A stretch of DNA of 64,000 nucleotides from Variovorax sp. PBL-H6 (GTDB taxonomy: Bacteria; Pseudomonadota; Gammaproteobacteria; Burkholderiales; Burkholderiaceae_C), in NCBI RefSeq assembly GCF_901827155.1, contig NZ_LR594659.1:2728001-2792000 (forward strand), given 5' to 3'. Below, in pieces: positions 35,879-44,304 of the stretch. Positions within the stretch are counted from its first letter, which is position 1. Each line of letters begins with the position of its first letter. Made by a program: the position numbers and the translations under genes. The notes under the pieces were generated by a model that was not told the origin of the DNA, searched no databases, and worked only from the letters and a program-made list of their open reading frames with translations.

Positions 35879-37699
35879 ATGAGCTACATCGCCCCCGTCA
35901 AGGACATGCTCTTCGACATCGAGCATCTCGCCGACATCGCGCAGGTCGCGCAGATGCCCGGCCTCGAAGACGCCGGCCTCGAGACGGCGCAAGCCGTGCT
36001 CGAGGAGTGCGCGCGCTTCAACCAGGACGTGGTCGCGCCTCTCAACGTCGCGGGCGACAGGCATCCCTCGTCGTTCAAGGACGGCGAGGTGGCAACCACA
36101 CCCGGCTTCAAGGAAGCCTTCGCACAGTACGCGGCAGGCGGTTGGCAGGGGCTGCAGCATCCGGCCGAGTTCGGCGGCCAGGGCCTGCCGAAGACCATCG
36201 GCGCGGGCTGCGGCGAGATGCTCAACTCGGCCAACATGAGCTTCGCCCTCTGCCCGCTCCTGAGCGACGGGGCCATCGAGGCACTGCTCACCGCGGGGTC
36301 GGACGAGCTGAAGGCCACCTACCTCGAGAAACTGGTGAGCGGGCAATGGACCGGCACCATGAACCTGACCGAGCCGCAGGCCGGCAGCGACCTCGCGATG
36401 GTGCGCAGCCGCGCCGAGCCGCAGCCCGATGGCACCTTCAAGATCTTCGGGACCAAGATCTTCATCACCTACGGCGAGCACGACATGGCGGAGAACATCG
36501 TGCACCTCGTGTTGGCGCGCGTCACCGGCGCGCCTGAGGGCGTGAAGGGCATCAGCCTCTTCGTGGTGCCGAAATTCCTGGTCAACCAGGATGGTTCCCT
36601 CGGCGCGCGCAATGACGTGCAGTGCGTCAGCATCGAGCACAAGCTGGGCATCAAGGCCTCTCCGACGGCGGTCCTCCAGTACGGGGACGGCACGGCGGCG
36701 AGCATTGCAGACAGCGCCGGACCCGGCGCCGTGGGCTACATCGTCGGCCAGGAAAACCGTGGCCTCGAGTACATGTTCATCATGATGAACGCGGCGCGCT
36801 ATGCGGTCGGAATGCAGGGCATCGCGATTGCCGAGCGGGCCTACCAGCAGGCCGTGGCCTATGCTAAGGACCGGGTGCAGAGCCGCCCCGTGGATGGCTC
36901 GCTCAACGCGAGCGCGACCATCATTCACCACCCCGACGTCAAGCGCATGCTGATGACGATGCGCGCCTACACCGAGGGCTGCCGCGCCATGGCCACCACG
37001 GCGGCGGCGGCCTACGATGCGATGCATCACCATCCCGATGCCGAGACGCGCAAGCAGAACCAGGCCTTCTACGAATACATGGTGCCGCTGGTCAAGGGCT
37101 ACAGCACCGAGATGAGCCTGGAGGTCGCTTCGCTGGGCGTCCAGGTGCATGGCGGCATGGGCTTCATCGAGGAGACCGGTGCGGCGCAGTATCTGCGCGA
37201 CGCCAAGATCCTCACCATCTACGAAGGCACGACCGCGATCCAGGCGAACGACCTCGTCGGCCGCAAGACCGCCCGCGACGGCGGTCAGGTCGCCAAGGCC
37301 ATCGCGGCCCAGATCGAGAAGACCGAGGCCGAGCTCGCCAGGCGCGACACTGCCGGCTCGCAGTCGGTTGCCAAGCGGCTGAAGGCCGCGCGGGAGGCTT
37401 TCGTCGAAGTGGTCGAGTTCGTCGCGGGCCAGACCAAGGCATCGCCCAACGCGGTGTTTGCAGGCAGCGTGCCGTACCTGATGCTGGCGGGCAACCTCGT
37501 CGCCGGCTGGCAGCTCGCGCGTTCCTTGCTGGTGGCCGAGGACCAGGTCGAGGCCGGCAACGACGTCGCCTTCATGCAGGCCAAGATCGTCACTGCCCGC
37601 TTCTATGCCGAGCACATTCTCAACAAGGCACCCGGGCTGCGCGACAGCATCGTCGAAGGCGCCGAGAGCGTGACTGCCTTGGCGATCGACGCCTTCTGA
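35879..37699 (+). CDS. acyl-CoA dehydrogenase (about 600-residue class)
   Basis: The 606-residue protein starts MSYIAPVKDMLFDIEHLADI. It has the extended N-terminal domain, the usual central domains (LTEPQAGSDLAMVRSRAEPQ; GTKIFITYGEHDM) and the C-terminal FAD domain with GGMGFIEETGAAQYLRDAKI and IYEGTTAIQANDLVGRKTAR. The latter contains the region of the catalytic glutamate. An additional C-terminal four-helix domain completes the longer class common in proteobacteria. It oxidises an acyl-CoA to the 2-enoyl-CoA and hands electrons to the ETF encoded just upstream. Chain-length preference is unknown. Confidence 0.94.
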   Translation: MSYIAPVKDMLFDIEHLADIAQVAQMPGLEDAGLETAQAVLEECARFNQDVVAPLNVAGDRHPSSFKDGEVATTPGFKEAFAQYAAGGWQGLQHPAEFGGQGLPKTIGAGCGEMLNSANMSFALCPLLSDGAIEALLTAGSDELKATYLEKLVSGQWTGTMNLTEPQAGSDLAMVRSRAEPQPDGTFKIFGTKIFITYGEHDMAENIVHLVLARVTGAPEGVKGISLFVVPKFLVNQDGSLGARNDVQCVSIEHKLGIKASPTAVLQYGDGTAASIADSAGPGAVGYIVGQENRGLEYMFIMMNAARYAVGMQGIAIAERAYQQAVAYAKDRVQSRPVDGSLNASATIIHHPDVKRMLMTMRAYTEGCRAMATTAAAAYDAMHHHPDAETRKQNQAFYEYMVPLVKGYSTEMSLEVASLGVQVHGGMGFIEETGAAQYLRDAKILTIYEGTTAIQANDLVGRKTARDGGQVAKAIAAQIEKTEAELARRDTAGSQSVAKRLKAAREAFVEVVEFVAGQTKASPNAVFAGSVPYLMLAGNLVAGWQLARSLLVAEDQVEAGNDVAFMQAKIVTARFYAEHILNKAPGLRDSIVEGAESVTALAIDAF

Positions 37700-37758
37700 A
37701 AGCGGAACCCCGGCGGATCGCCCCCGTTTTTCACAACCTGCAAAGAGACGACCGAACC

Positions 37759-38724
37759 ATGTCCAAGCTTCCTCCCGTGCTCGCCAACCTCCCGCTCCCG
37801 ATCATCGGCTCGCCGCTGTTCATCATCAGCAACCCCAAGCTCGTGATCGCGCAATGCAAGGCGGGCGTGGTGGGGGCGATGCCCGCGCTCAATGCCCGTC
37901 CGGCCTCGCAGCTGGAGGACTGGCTGGCCGAGATCACCGAGGAGCTCGCGGCACACGACAAGGCGAATCCGGACCGGCCTGCAGCGCCCTTCGCCATCAA
38001 CCAGATCGTGCACAAGAGCAACGACCGGCTCGAGCACGACATGGAAATGGTCGTGAAGTACAAGGTGCCGATCGTCATCACTTCGCTCGGTGCGCGCACC
38101 GACGTCAACGACGCGGTGCACAGCTATGGCGGCGTGACACTGCACGATGTCATCAACAACGCATTCGCCCGCAAGGCGATCGAAAAGGGCGCGGACGGCA
38201 TCATCGCGGTGGCGGCCGGTGCCGGCGGGCACGCCGGCATCAAGAGCCCCTTCGCGCTGGTGCAGGAAATCCGCCAGTGGTTCGATGGACCTATCGCGCT
38301 GTCGGGCGCGATCGCGACCGGCGGCGCGGTGCTGGCGGCACAGGCCATGGGTGCCGATTTCGCCTACATCGGCACTGCGTTCATCGCGACCCAGGAGGCG
38401 CGCGCGAGCGAGGAGTACAAGCGGGCCATCGTCGCCGGCAACTCCGACGACATCGTCTATTCGAACCTCTTTACCGGCGTGCACGGCAACTACCTCGCGC
38501 CGAGCATCGTGGCCGCTGGCATGGACCCGGCCAATCTGCCGCAGGGCGACCTGAAGACCATGAATTTCGGCGCGGCGGAGGGCGGGAGCAAGACCAAGGC
38601 CTGGAAGGACATCTGGGGCTCGGGGCAGGGCATCGGCGCCGTCACCGAGGTCGGCACTGCCGCCGCCTTCATCGAGAAGCTCAAGCGCGAGTACCAGGAA
38701 GCGCGGCAGCGCCTTGGCCTCTGA
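37759..38724 (+). CDS. NAD(P)H-dependent flavin oxidoreductase / nitronate monooxygenase family
   Basis: The 321-residue TIM-barrel FMN protein shows LPLPIIGSPLFIISNPKLVI at the N-terminus, AVAAGAGGHAGIKSPFALV (phosphate/FMN-binding) and IALSGAIATGGAVLAAQAMG-ADFAYIGTAF, typical of the nitronate monooxygenase/2-nitropropane dioxygenase superfamily. It may oxidise nitronates or act as a flavin-dependent enoyl-type reductase; homologues often sit beside acyl-CoA dehydrogenase genes, as here (59-bp gap). The end overlaps the next gene by 11 bp if the TTG start there is used. Confidence 0.9.
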   Translation: MSKLPPVLANLPLPIIGSPLFIISNPKLVIAQCKAGVVGAMPALNARPASQLEDWLAEITEELAAHDKANPDRPAAPFAINQIVHKSNDRLEHDMEMVVKYKVPIVITSLGARTDVNDAVHSYGGVTLHDVINNAFARKAIEKGADGIIAVAAGAGGHAGIKSPFALVQEIRQWFDGPIALSGAIATGGAVLAAQAMGADFAYIGTAFIATQEARASEEYKRAIVAGNSDDIVYSNLFTGVHGNYLAPSIVAAGMDPANLPQGDLKTMNFGAAEGGSKTKAWKDIWGSGQGIGAVTEVGTAAAFIEKLKREYQEARQRLGL

Positions 38725-39865
38725 TCCGGGCGCGGCGCGCACGAAGGCCGCGCCTGCGGTCGCGGTGCGCATGCCGCTGCTCGACGTGGCAAAGGGGCTC
38801 GCCTGCGCGCTGATCGTCGGGCATCACCTCGCGCGCTACGGCCCACTGCCGGCCAGTGCCTCCACGCTGGCGCCATCGGTTTTCGAATGGCTGGCCGACA
38901 ACGGCCGCCTTGCGGTGCAGGTGTTCCTCGTGCTCGCGGGTTTCCTGGCCGCCGGCAGCCTCGCGCCCGATGGCGTGCTGCGCATGGACCGGCCCATGCT
39001 GCGTGTGTTCCAGCGCTATAGCCGGCTCGCCACGCCCTACCTCGTGGCGCTCATCGTCAGCGTGCTGGCTGCCGCACTGGTGCGGCCTTGGCTCCTCGAC
39101 GAGGCCGTGCCGGCGGCGCCCGGCCTCGCACAGCTGGCGGCGCACGGGCTGCTGCTGCAGGACCTGCTCGGCTACGAAGCGCTCTCCGCCGGCGTGTGGT
39201 ACGTGGCGATCGACTTCCAGCTCTTCGTGCTGGCGCTTGCGGCGATGGGTCTGTCGGACGTGCTGCAGCGCAGCTGGGCGCTGGACCCGGAGCGCTCGCG
39301 CTGGCTGGCTGTGGGCCTGGTGCTGGTGCTCGCCGTTGCCTCACTCGCGGTGTTCAACCGCAACGCCGCGCTCGACGACACGGCGCTCTATTTCTTTGGT
39401 GCCTACGGGCTGGGCATGCTGGTGTTCTGGATCGGCCGCGCCACGCGGCGCAGCACCTGGCGCTTCGCGGTGGCCCTGTTGGTGATGGTGGGCGTCGCCG
39501 CCCTGGCGCTCGACTGGCGCAGCCGCATCGCTACCGCACTGGTCACCGCTCTGCTGCTGGTGGCGGCGCAGCGCCGCCGCAATCTGGCACTGGGCGCATG
39601 GCTGCCGCTGTTGTGGCTGGGGCGCATCTCGTATTCGCTGTTCCTGATCCACTTCCCGGTGTTGCTGCTGGTGAGTGCGGTGGTGGCGCGGCTGGCACCC
39701 GCCGGGCCCTGGACCAGTCTGCTCGGCCTCATCGCCGCCTTCGGTCTGTCGATCGCGGCGGCGGCGCTGCTGTACCGCTGGGTCGAGTCGCGGCCGGTCA
39801 CGTGGCCCAGGGTGCTGGCGCTGTTCGCCGGCCTGCTGGCCTGCTGGGCGATCACTGGGGGCTGA
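38714..39865 (+). CDS. acyltransferase 3 family membrane protein
   Basis: The 383-residue protein has about ten hydrophobic helices. Near the N-terminus it has PLLDVAKGLACALIVGHHLA with the conserved catalytic-type His of acyltransferase-3 (OafA/NodX-like) proteins, and RISYSLFLIHFPVLLL near the C-terminus. These enzymes O-acylate sugars or lipids at the inner membrane. TTG 38714, overlapping the previous gene, is the earliest start; ATG 38771 immediately before the first helix is a serious alternative. It converges on the glycosyltransferase gene with only 6 bp between the stops. Confidence 0.85.
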   Translation: MASDPGAARTKAAPAVAVRMPLLDVAKGLACALIVGHHLARYGPLPASASTLAPSVFEWLADNGRLAVQVFLVLAGFLAAGSLAPDGVLRMDRPMLRVFQRYSRLATPYLVALIVSVLAAALVRPWLLDEAVPAAPGLAQLAAHGLLLQDLLGYEALSAGVWYVAIDFQLFVLALAAMGLSDVLQRSWALDPERSRWLAVGLVLVLAVASLAVFNRNAALDDTALYFFGAYGLGMLVFWIGRATRRSTWRFAVALLVMVGVAALALDWRSRIATALVTALLLVAAQRRRNLALGAWLPLLWLGRISYSLFLIHFPVLLLVSAVVARLAPAGPWTSLLGLIAAFGLSIAAAALLYRWVESRPVTWPRVLALFAGLLACWAITGG

Positions 39866-39871
39866 AGAGGC

Positions 39872-40978
39872 TCAGCGACCGGTCGCCAGGGCGTCCTGGT
39901 AGTGGCGCGAGAAGGTCTGGGCGATCACGTCCCAGTCGTAGCGCTTGGCTCGCTGCTGGGCAGCCACTGACATGGCGGCGCAGCGCTTGCCGTCGAGACC
40001 CGCGATCTCGCGCACCACGGCGGCGTCCGCCGCGCTCTTGTCGAAGCCGAGAAAGAAGCCATTGACGCCGCGCTCGACGAAGCCGTTGATCGGCGCGATG
40101 TCGCGGCACAGCACGATCTTGCCGGCCGCCATGGCCTCGAGGATGCCGACGCCGAAGCCTTCGTACTCGCTGCCGGTGACGAACACGCTGCGCTGCTGCA
40201 GCTCGTGCATCAGCGCGGCGTCCTCGATGTAAGGATGCAGCCGCACGGCGGTGTCCAGCTTCAACGCCCGGATCTGGTTCTGCAGCGATTCGCGGAGGTT
40301 GTCGAAGTCGGGCCCGGCGATCAGCAGGTCGATCGCGATGCCCTGGTCGCGGGACATGGCGACCGTGTCGATCACCGCGTCGATGCGCTTGTTGCGCGAC
40401 CAGCGGCCCCAGTAGATCCACTTCGCCGGATCGGGCGCGCCGGTCAGCCGCCCCTGCTGGAACTTGGCATAGGCGATGCCGTTCTCGCACTTCTCGACGC
40501 GGTCCGAGAACTGGCTGAAGTACGCGGTGTCCGATTCGCTGGTCGCGAGGATCTTGCGGTAGTGCCGCAGCAGGGAACGCATCAGCAGGCGCTCGTGCAG
40601 CCATTTGATTGCCTGGTGCCGCGTCGTGTGGCGGAAGCCGCCGTGCGTGCTCAGCACGGCGGGGATGTGCCTGCATTGCAGCAGCACGTTGCCGGTGAGC
40701 ATCATCAGCTGCGGGTCATGCACGTGCAGCAGGTCATAACCGGCAGCGAGGCGGCCGAAATCGCGCGCATAGCCGGCGAGCCGGTTGCCGGCCACGGGCA
40801 CGCGGTGCACCTTCAGCCCGTCGACCACGTCCACCGAGGGCTCGGCAAGTTGGGCCGAGACATGGGCCACGTCGACCTGCACGTCAGCCCGCGAGGTGCG
40901 TACTGCCAGTTCGCGAACCACGGACTCGATGCCTCCCACCTGGGGAAAGTAGGTCGGCGTGATGGAAAGAACTCTCAA
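39872..40978 (-). CDS. glycosyltransferase family 4 (GT-B fold)
   Basis: The 368-residue protein starts with TTG at 40978 (LRVLSITPTYFPQVGGIESV), which has GGGAG six bases upstream. The N-terminal acceptor domain shows YDLLHVHDPQLMM. The C-terminal domain holds the GT4 block VFVTGSEYEGFGVGILEAMA, with the E-x7-E type nucleotide-sugar site, and PINGFVERGVNGFFLGF. It transfers a sugar from an activated donor in cell-surface polysaccharide or glycolipid assembly; donor and acceptor are unknown. It is isolated from other glycan genes except the convergent acyltransferase. Confidence 0.9.
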   Translation of the reverse strand: MRVLSITPTYFPQVGGIESVVRELAVRTSRADVQVDVAHVSAQLAEPSVDVVDGLKVHRVPVAGNRLAGYARDFGRLAAGYDLLHVHDPQLMMLTGNVLLQCRHIPAVLSTHGGFRHTTRHQAIKWLHERLLMRSLLRHYRKILATSESDTAYFSQFSDRVEKCENGIAYAKFQQGRLTGAPDPAKWIYWGRWSRNKRIDAVIDTVAMSRDQGIAIDLLIAGPDFDNLRESLQNQIRALKLDTAVRLHPYIEDAALMHELQQRSVFVTGSEYEGFGVGILEAMAAGKIVLCRDIAPINGFVERGVNGFFLGFDKSAADAAVVREIAGLDGKRCAAMSVAAQQRAKRYDWDVIAQTFSRHYQDALATGR

Positions 40979-41031
40979 TGTCGCTCCCGGATGCTGCTTC
41001 GGCCGATCGTAGCAGCGGCCTGCGGCGCGCC

Positions 41032-42075
41032 TCAGGGACCGGAAGCGGCTGAGCCGTGCGCCGCAGTGGCGCCATAGCTCAGCGCCTGCGCGCGGCCCCA
41101 GAACACGCGGTACATGAAGATCGTGTAGACGATGATGGCGGGCAGGGTGATCGCCACGCCGATGCCGATCACGACCAGCGCTTCGGTGGAGCTCGCAGCC
41201 TGCCACACGGTCAGGCGGTCGAGGACGACGTACGGATAGATGCTGTAGGCCAGCCCGAGGAAAGCCATCAGGAAGATCAGCACCGTGCCGGCGAACACCA
41301 CCCATCCGTAGCCGGCCGCGACCACCCTCGGCTTGGAGATGACCTGGAAGATCGCAAAGAAGGCCGCCCCGCAGGCCAGCGGAATCGGCAGCAGCCCCAG
41401 CAATTCCGGCAGGCTGAACCACTTGTCGAACACGGTCGGGCTGATGATCGGCGTCGCGACAGAGATGCCGACCAGGGCGACGCCCATCGGCCACAGCACG
41501 GCACGGGCCCAGCCAACCGCCTTCTGCTTCAGTGCATCGCCTGTCTTCATGATCAGCCAGCCGGCACCGAGCATGGCGTAGGCGGTCGGCAGCGTCAGCG
41601 CGATGCCCAGGCTGAAAGCCAGCGACATGGCGCTGTGGCTGAATCCCGTCAGATAGCTGCCAAGCATCCAGCCCTGCGCCATCGCAGCCAGCAGCGAGCC
41701 GATGGAAAACGCGTTGTTCCAGGCCCGCTTGTGTTCGTCACGCGCCTTCACGCGGAAGTCGAAGGACACGCCCCGCAGCGTGAGGCCCACCAGCATCAGC
41801 GTCACGGGCAGGTAGAGCGCGCTCAGGACCACGCCGTGCGCGAGCGGAAAGCAGATCAGCAGCACGCCGATGCCGAGCACCAGCCAGGTCTCGTTCGCGT
41901 CCCAGAAGGGACCGATGCTCGACACCATCACGTCCTTTTCGTCATCGCTCGCGAAGGGCAGCAGGATGCCCACGCCGAGGTCGTAGCCGTCGAGCACGAC
42001 GTAGATCATGAGCGCCAGGCCCATCACCGCCATGAAGAGGAGGGGCAGTACGGTGGCCCAGTTCAGCGCGTTCAT
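41032..42075 (-). CDS. cydB: cytochrome bd-type quinol oxidase subunit II
   Basis: The 347-residue protein begins MNALNWATVLPLLFMAVMGL, has about eight helices and the CydB blocks YVVLDGYDLGVGILLPF and IGPFWDANETWLVLG. With CydA it forms the terminal oxidase reducing O2 to water with ubiquinol. It starts one base after the cydA stop. No cydX-like mini-gene and no cydDC genes are seen here. The subunit resembles those paired with short-Q-loop (CIO) CydA. Confidence 0.94.
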   Translation of the reverse strand: MNALNWATVLPLLFMAVMGLALMIYVVLDGYDLGVGILLPFASDDEKDVMVSSIGPFWDANETWLVLGIGVLLICFPLAHGVVLSALYLPVTLMLVGLTLRGVSFDFRVKARDEHKRAWNNAFSIGSLLAAMAQGWMLGSYLTGFSHSAMSLAFSLGIALTLPTAYAMLGAGWLIMKTGDALKQKAVGWARAVLWPMGVALVGISVATPIISPTVFDKWFSLPELLGLLPIPLACGAAFFAIFQVISKPRVVAAGYGWVVFAGTVLIFLMAFLGLAYSIYPYVVLDRLTVWQAASSTEALVVIGIGVAITLPAIIVYTIFMYRVFWGRAQALSYGATAAHGSAASGP

Positions 42076-42076
42076 G

Positions 42077-43468
42077 TCAGCCTTCCAGCGCGGCGGAGCC
42101 GGCTCGGGTGGTTACAGGCAATGGCGCTTCGGGCGCTGGTGACGCCGGGTGTTCGGCCATGTACTTGAGCACCGCCACGTACGAGAGCAGGAGGACGACG
42201 TAGAGCAGCAGCCAGGCAACGAGGGTGCTTCCCACCAGGGCCGGCGGATGCACTGCCACCACATCGGCAGTGCGCAGCAGGCCGTACACGATGAAGGGTT
42301 GCCGGCCGATCTCGGTCACGTACCAGCCGGCCAGCGTCGCGACCCAGCCCGAGAAGGTCATGGCGGCCAGCGTCCACAGCAGCGGGCGCGGCTCCGGCGC
42401 CTCGGCACCGTCTCGCCTGCGGCGCAGCAGCGTCCAGGCGGCAGACCAGGAAACAACGAGCATCAGCACGCCCATGCCCACCATCACGCGGAAGCTCCAG
42501 AACACCGGCGCCACGGGCGGATGGGCGTTCGGGAATTCATCGAGGCCCTTGATCTCGGCATTGATGTCGTGCGCGAGGATGAGGCTGGCGAGCTTGGGCA
42601 CCTGGATGGCATAGTCGGTGCGGCCTTCCTTCTCGTTGGGCCAGCCGAACAGGGTGAGCGGTGCGCTCTTCTCGGTGTGCCACACGCCTTCGATCGCGGC
42701 GATCTTCGCGGGCTGATGGTGCAGCGTGTTCAGGCCGTGCAGGTCGCCCATGAAGATCTGCAGCGGAATCGCGATCGCAGCCAGGCCGACGGCTGCGCGG
42801 AGTGCCTTGCGCGTGCCCCCGTTCGGGGTGCCGCGCAGCAGTTGCCAGGCACTCAGGCCGGCGACGAGGAAGGACGCCGTGAGCGTGGAAGCCAGCAGCT
42901 TGTGCGCAAGGCGGTAGGGGAAGGAGGGACTGAAGATCACGTCCCACCAGCTCAGCACGTGAAAGCGCCCCTCGATGATCTCGTAGCCGCTGGGCGTCTG
43001 CATCCACGAGTTGAGCGCCAGGATCCAGAAGGCGGAGAGCGTGGTGCCACCGGCCACCATCAGGCTGGCCAGGAGGTGCACGCGCTCCGACACCCGGTCA
43101 CGGCCGAACAGCATGATGCCCAGGAAGGTGGCCTCCAGGAAGAAGGCGGTGAGCACCTCATAGCCCAGCAGCGGGCCGGCAATGTTGCCCGCCCTTTCCA
43201 TGTAGCCCGGCCAGTTGGTGCCGAACTGGAAGCTCATCGTGATGCCGGAAACCACCCCGAGCGCGAAGCTCAGCGCGAACACCTTGGTCCAGAAGTAGTA
43301 GGCGGCCTCCCATTGCGCGGCGCCGGGCGTGCCCTTTGCGGCGATGGTCCGCACCCTGAAGAACACCAGCACCCAGCCGAGCGCGATGTTGATGGTGGGG
43401 AACAGGATGTGGAAGCTGATGTTGGCCGCGAACTGGATGCGCGACAGGAGAAGAGTGTCGAAGTCCAT
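42077..43468 (-). CDS. cydA: cytochrome bd-type (CIO-like) quinol oxidase subunit I
   Basis: The 463-residue protein has the heme b595 ligand H20 (ISFHILFPT), conserved acidic residues in YEVLTAFFLEATFLGIMLFG, and the b558 His in FPYRLAHKLLAS with the Met in SFRVMVGMGV. The Q-loop after GDLHGLNTLHHQPAK is short, as in cyanide-insensitive oxidase CioA, rather than the long E. coli type. It oxidises ubiquinol at high oxygen affinity or under cyanide/NO stress. It is 13 bp downstream of the GbsR/MarR-type regulator, forming an operon with it and cydB. Confidence 0.95.
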   Translation of the reverse strand: MDFDTLLLSRIQFAANISFHILFPTINIALGWVLVFFRVRTIAAKGTPGAAQWEAAYYFWTKVFALSFALGVVSGITMSFQFGTNWPGYMERAGNIAGPLLGYEVLTAFFLEATFLGIMLFGRDRVSERVHLLASLMVAGGTTLSAFWILALNSWMQTPSGYEIIEGRFHVLSWWDVIFSPSFPYRLAHKLLASTLTASFLVAGLSAWQLLRGTPNGGTRKALRAAVGLAAIAIPLQIFMGDLHGLNTLHHQPAKIAAIEGVWHTEKSAPLTLFGWPNEKEGRTDYAIQVPKLASLILAHDINAEIKGLDEFPNAHPPVAPVFWSFRVMVGMGVLMLVVSWSAAWTLLRRRRDGAEAPEPRPLLWTLAAMTFSGWVATLAGWYVTEIGRQPFIVYGLLRTADVVAVHPPALVGSTLVAWLLLYVVLLLSYVAVLKYMAEHPASPAPEAPLPVTTRAGSAALEG

Positions 43469-43481
43469 GGTTCAGTCCTTC

Positions 43482-44093
43482 TCAATCTTTATGGTTCCGT
43501 AGCTTCGCGGGTTTCGGCGCGGCCGGCGAGGGGCGTGCCGTCCTGCCCGCGAGGCGATCCTTGAACTCGAGCACCTTGGTCACCTTGGCACCCATGCCCA
43601 TCAGCTGCATCGCGGTCTCGGGCGCCAGCTTCTGGACATCGTCGAACCAGGTCATGAGCCGATCGATCAGCTCGTGCATCTGCCGCATGCGTGCCTGTGC
43701 GTGGCGCTCCGCGTCGCTGGAAGGCGTCTCGAGCAGCGCGCTGCGCAGCATCGAGAGCGTCGGCTCGATTTCGCGGCGGCGGCGTTCCTCGGCCAGCACG
43801 CGGAAGATCTCCCACACGTCCTGCGGCGCCTCGAAGTACTCGCGGCGGTCGCCAGGCAGGTGCCGCAGGCGCACCAGCCGCCAGGCCTGCAGTTCCTTCA
43901 GCCCCATGCTCACGTTGGAGCGCGAGAACTCCAGCAGCTCGGCGATCTCGTCGGCATTGAGCGCGCGCTCGGAGATGAAGATCAGCGCATAGATCTGTCC
44001 GACAGTGCGATTGATGCCCCAGCGGCTTCCCATCTCGCCGAAGTGGGCGACGAAGCGTTGATTGAGAGCGGGGAGGTGGGTGGTGTCGGCCAT
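43482..44093 (-). CDS. GbsR/MarR-type transcriptional regulator
   Basis: The 203-residue protein starts MADTTHLPALNQRFVAHFGE, matching GbsR-family proteins (HFGEMGSRWGINRTVGQIYA, LNADEIAELLEFSRSNVSMG as helix-turn-helix, REYFEAPQDVWEIFRVL). The C-terminus is basic and Pro/Ala-rich. It lies just upstream of cydAB on the same strand, so it probably controls that oxidase. Farther upstream in-frame starts (to 44408) overlap the divergent phytochrome region and were rejected. An inverted repeat 26 bp before its start is a natural operator candidate. Confidence 0.85.
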   Translation of the reverse strand: MADTTHLPALNQRFVAHFGEMGSRWGINRTVGQIYALIFISERALNADEIAELLEFSRSNVSMGLKELQAWRLVRLRHLPGDRREYFEAPQDVWEIFRVLAEERRRREIEPTLSMLRSALLETPSSDAERHAQARMRQMHELIDRLMTWFDDVQKLAPETAMQLMGMGAKVTKVLEFKDRLAGRTARPSPAAPKPAKLRNHKD

Positions 44094-44118
44094 CGCGCGA
44101 TTGTCGCTCACGATTGCT

Positions 44119-44135
44119 GTAATTTCAAGAATTAC
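44119..44135. promoter_or_regulatory. inverted repeat in gbsR-like/bphP divergent region
   Basis: GTAATT (44119-44124) and AATTAC (44130-44135) form a perfect inverted repeat with a 5-base spacer, extended imperfectly by CT/TG on the outer sides. It is the most AT-rich spot of the neighbourhood. On the minus strand, TTGAAA with GACAAT 17 bp downstream makes a plausible promoter overlapping it. It is the likely operator of the MarR-type regulator. Confidence 0.5.
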
Positions 44136-44304
44136 TGAAACTTCGAACAATTCGCGAACGATGTTCAAGGCAATGCCGAGTCCCAGCCGCCGGAGTGCCT
44201 CGACAAGATCCCATCGAATTCCGGCGCATCGACTTGCAGTGCGCGTAGGAAACGACTCACGCGAAAGCCAGTCGGGTGCGGGGCAAAATCGGCCGCCTTC
44301 AAAG

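Noticed and set aside
33836-37615. Long open frame (about 1260 codons) on the minus strand across mscS, etfBA and the acyl-CoA dehydrogenase gene
   Set aside because: It is antisense to well-recognised genes, with composition typical of a shadow frame.
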